Positions 5,474-5,974 of a stretch of 5,974 bases of DNA are shown piece by piece. Source of the DNA: Planctomycetota bacterium (GTDB lineage: Bacteria > Planctomycetota > Planctomycetia > Isosphaerales > Isosphaeraceae). The notes under the pieces were generated by a model. That model was not told the DNA's origin. It was given only the letters and a program-made list of their open reading frames with translations, and ran no database searches. The translations under genes were made by a program, and so were the position numbers. The stretch's first letter is position 1; every line of letters starts with the position of its first letter. The DNA is taken from positions 1 through 5,974 of the forward strand of contig JAJYCH010000327.1 in assembly GCA_021778575.1 (NCBI GenBank), written 5' to 3'.

Positions 5474-5974
5474 TTACTGATGGTTCGAGTTCGAAACGAC
5501 GGTAGAAACAGCAGAAACCGCAGCGGATCGCTCGGTCGGAGGCCAGACCTGTCGGAGGTCGGCACCCCACCAGGCCATCGTCGCGAAATAGCCAAGGCAG
5601 GTCATGGCCGCATACGGAACCAGCCGCCGACGACGGTCGGATCGCTGGACTTCTCCCTCGATCGTCGAGGTCGGCAGCTTCCAGGTCGACGGGCTGAGCA
5701 GCGTCTGGCGCGCCCGGATCAACTCGAACATCATCGCCAGGACCCCGCCCTGACCGAGCACGAGGATCAAGGCATAAAGACCACCGAATAGCGCCGATGC
5801 CAGAAACACCTGATAGGTCAGATAAGGCCCCAGCCACGCCCCCACGGCCGCCAGGAGCTTCACGTCCCCCGCGCCCACTCCGCCGACGGCGAAGAAGACG
5901 ACCAGCAACCCGAAACCGAGCGCGGTACCCAGCAGACTCGAGCCAAGCCCGCCCCAACCGCCGAGGATCGTGGA
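5474..5974 (-). CDS. cpaA: TadV/CpaA-type prepilin peptidase (5' end cut by window edge)
   Basis: These 166 C-terminal residues belong to an A24-family aspartic prepilin peptidase, an inner-membrane enzyme that cleaves the leader of Flp-type prepilins. The frame is open to the right edge, so the start and the first catalytic Asp are off the window. The second catalytic Asp lies in the GxGD motif: VGGVGAGDVKLLAAVGAWLG, with Asp at visible residue 37 (5864-5866). Hydrophobic segments lie at about 14-33, 40-80 and 118-136, the last preceded by a basic RRRR (114-117), which suits a cytoplasmic loop. A polar Ser/Val-rich tail ends the protein. A TTG at 5908 could mimic a start, but it falls inside the conserved domain and upstream residues (such as GGWGGLGSSLLGTALGFG) fit the family, so the gene continues upstream. 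It is followed after 13 nt by cpaB. Confidence 0.93.
   Translation of the reverse strand, partial: STILGGWGGLGSSLLGTALGFGLLVVFFAVGGVGAGDVKLLAAVGAWLGPYLTYQVFLASALFGGLYALILVLGQGGVLAMMFELIRARQTLLSPSTWKLPTSTIEGEVQRSDRRRRLVPYAAMTCLGYFATMAWWGADLRQVWPPTERSAAVSAVSTVVSNSNHQ

Noticed and set aside
5457..5957. Minus-strand open frame of 166 codons overlapping the prepilin peptidase
   Set aside because: A different frame from the one containing GAGDVKLLAAVG. Its product is Arg/Gly-rich with no membrane segments.
1..5974. Frequent short motif ggtcgag/ctcgacc throughout the window, considered as a dispersed repeat
   Set aside because: It is explained by preferred GC-rich Leu-Asp and neighbouring codons in many genes, and the spacing is irregular. 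No CRISPR array, tRNA, rRNA or insertion sequence was seen.

Overview
The window is GC-rich and densely coded. Every gene I can support lies on the minus strand, so transcription runs from high to low coordinates. It is part of a Tad/Flp (type IVb) pilus cluster. In transcription order it holds: the C-terminal part of a TadV/CpaA-type prepilin peptidase (cut by the right edge), a CpaB/RcpC-family protein, a CpaE/TadZ-family protein, a small squalene-cyclase-like (alpha-alpha toroid) protein, a Tat-exported DUF362 protein, and the first 335 residues of a CpaF/TadA-type ATPase (cut by the left edge). The organism is probably a planctomycete, perhaps Isosphaeraceae-like. This rests on the gene styles, the GC-rich coding and the simplified Tad locus, and is an inference rather than a proof.

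Right part (4378-5974): the prepilin peptidase and cpaB are separated by only 13 nt. The strong Shine-Dalgarno of cpaB starts right after the peptidase stop codon, so the two are surely co-transcribed. A 97-nt gap with an unusually AT-rich patch leads to cpaE (3165-4280). CpaE has an atypical, non-phosphorylatable receiver-like domain followed by a MinD/ParA-like domain that lacks the usual P-loop lysines.

Middle part (1150-3097): two genes not known as Tad components sit between cpaE and cpaF. The first encodes a 310-aa protein with squalene-cyclase/prenyltransferase-type repeats and no DxDD cyclase motif. The second encodes a 340-aa DUF362 protein with a twin-arginine signal. They overlap by 8 nt and are clearly translationally coupled. 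The Shine-Dalgarno of the first lies in a perfect GC-rich hairpin.

Left part (1-1149): a 144-nt gap, with a stem-loop just after the DUF362 stop, precedes cpaF. CpaF carries intact Walker A, Asp box, Walker B and His box motifs.

The pilus genes would cooperate as follows: the peptidase matures prepilins, CpaB acts in the envelope or periplasm, CpaE localises the machine at the inner face of the membrane, and CpaF powers pilus assembly. No secretin gene (CpaC/RcpA) or CpaD lies between cpaB and cpaE. The role of the two-gene insert is unknown and is the most interesting part of the window.
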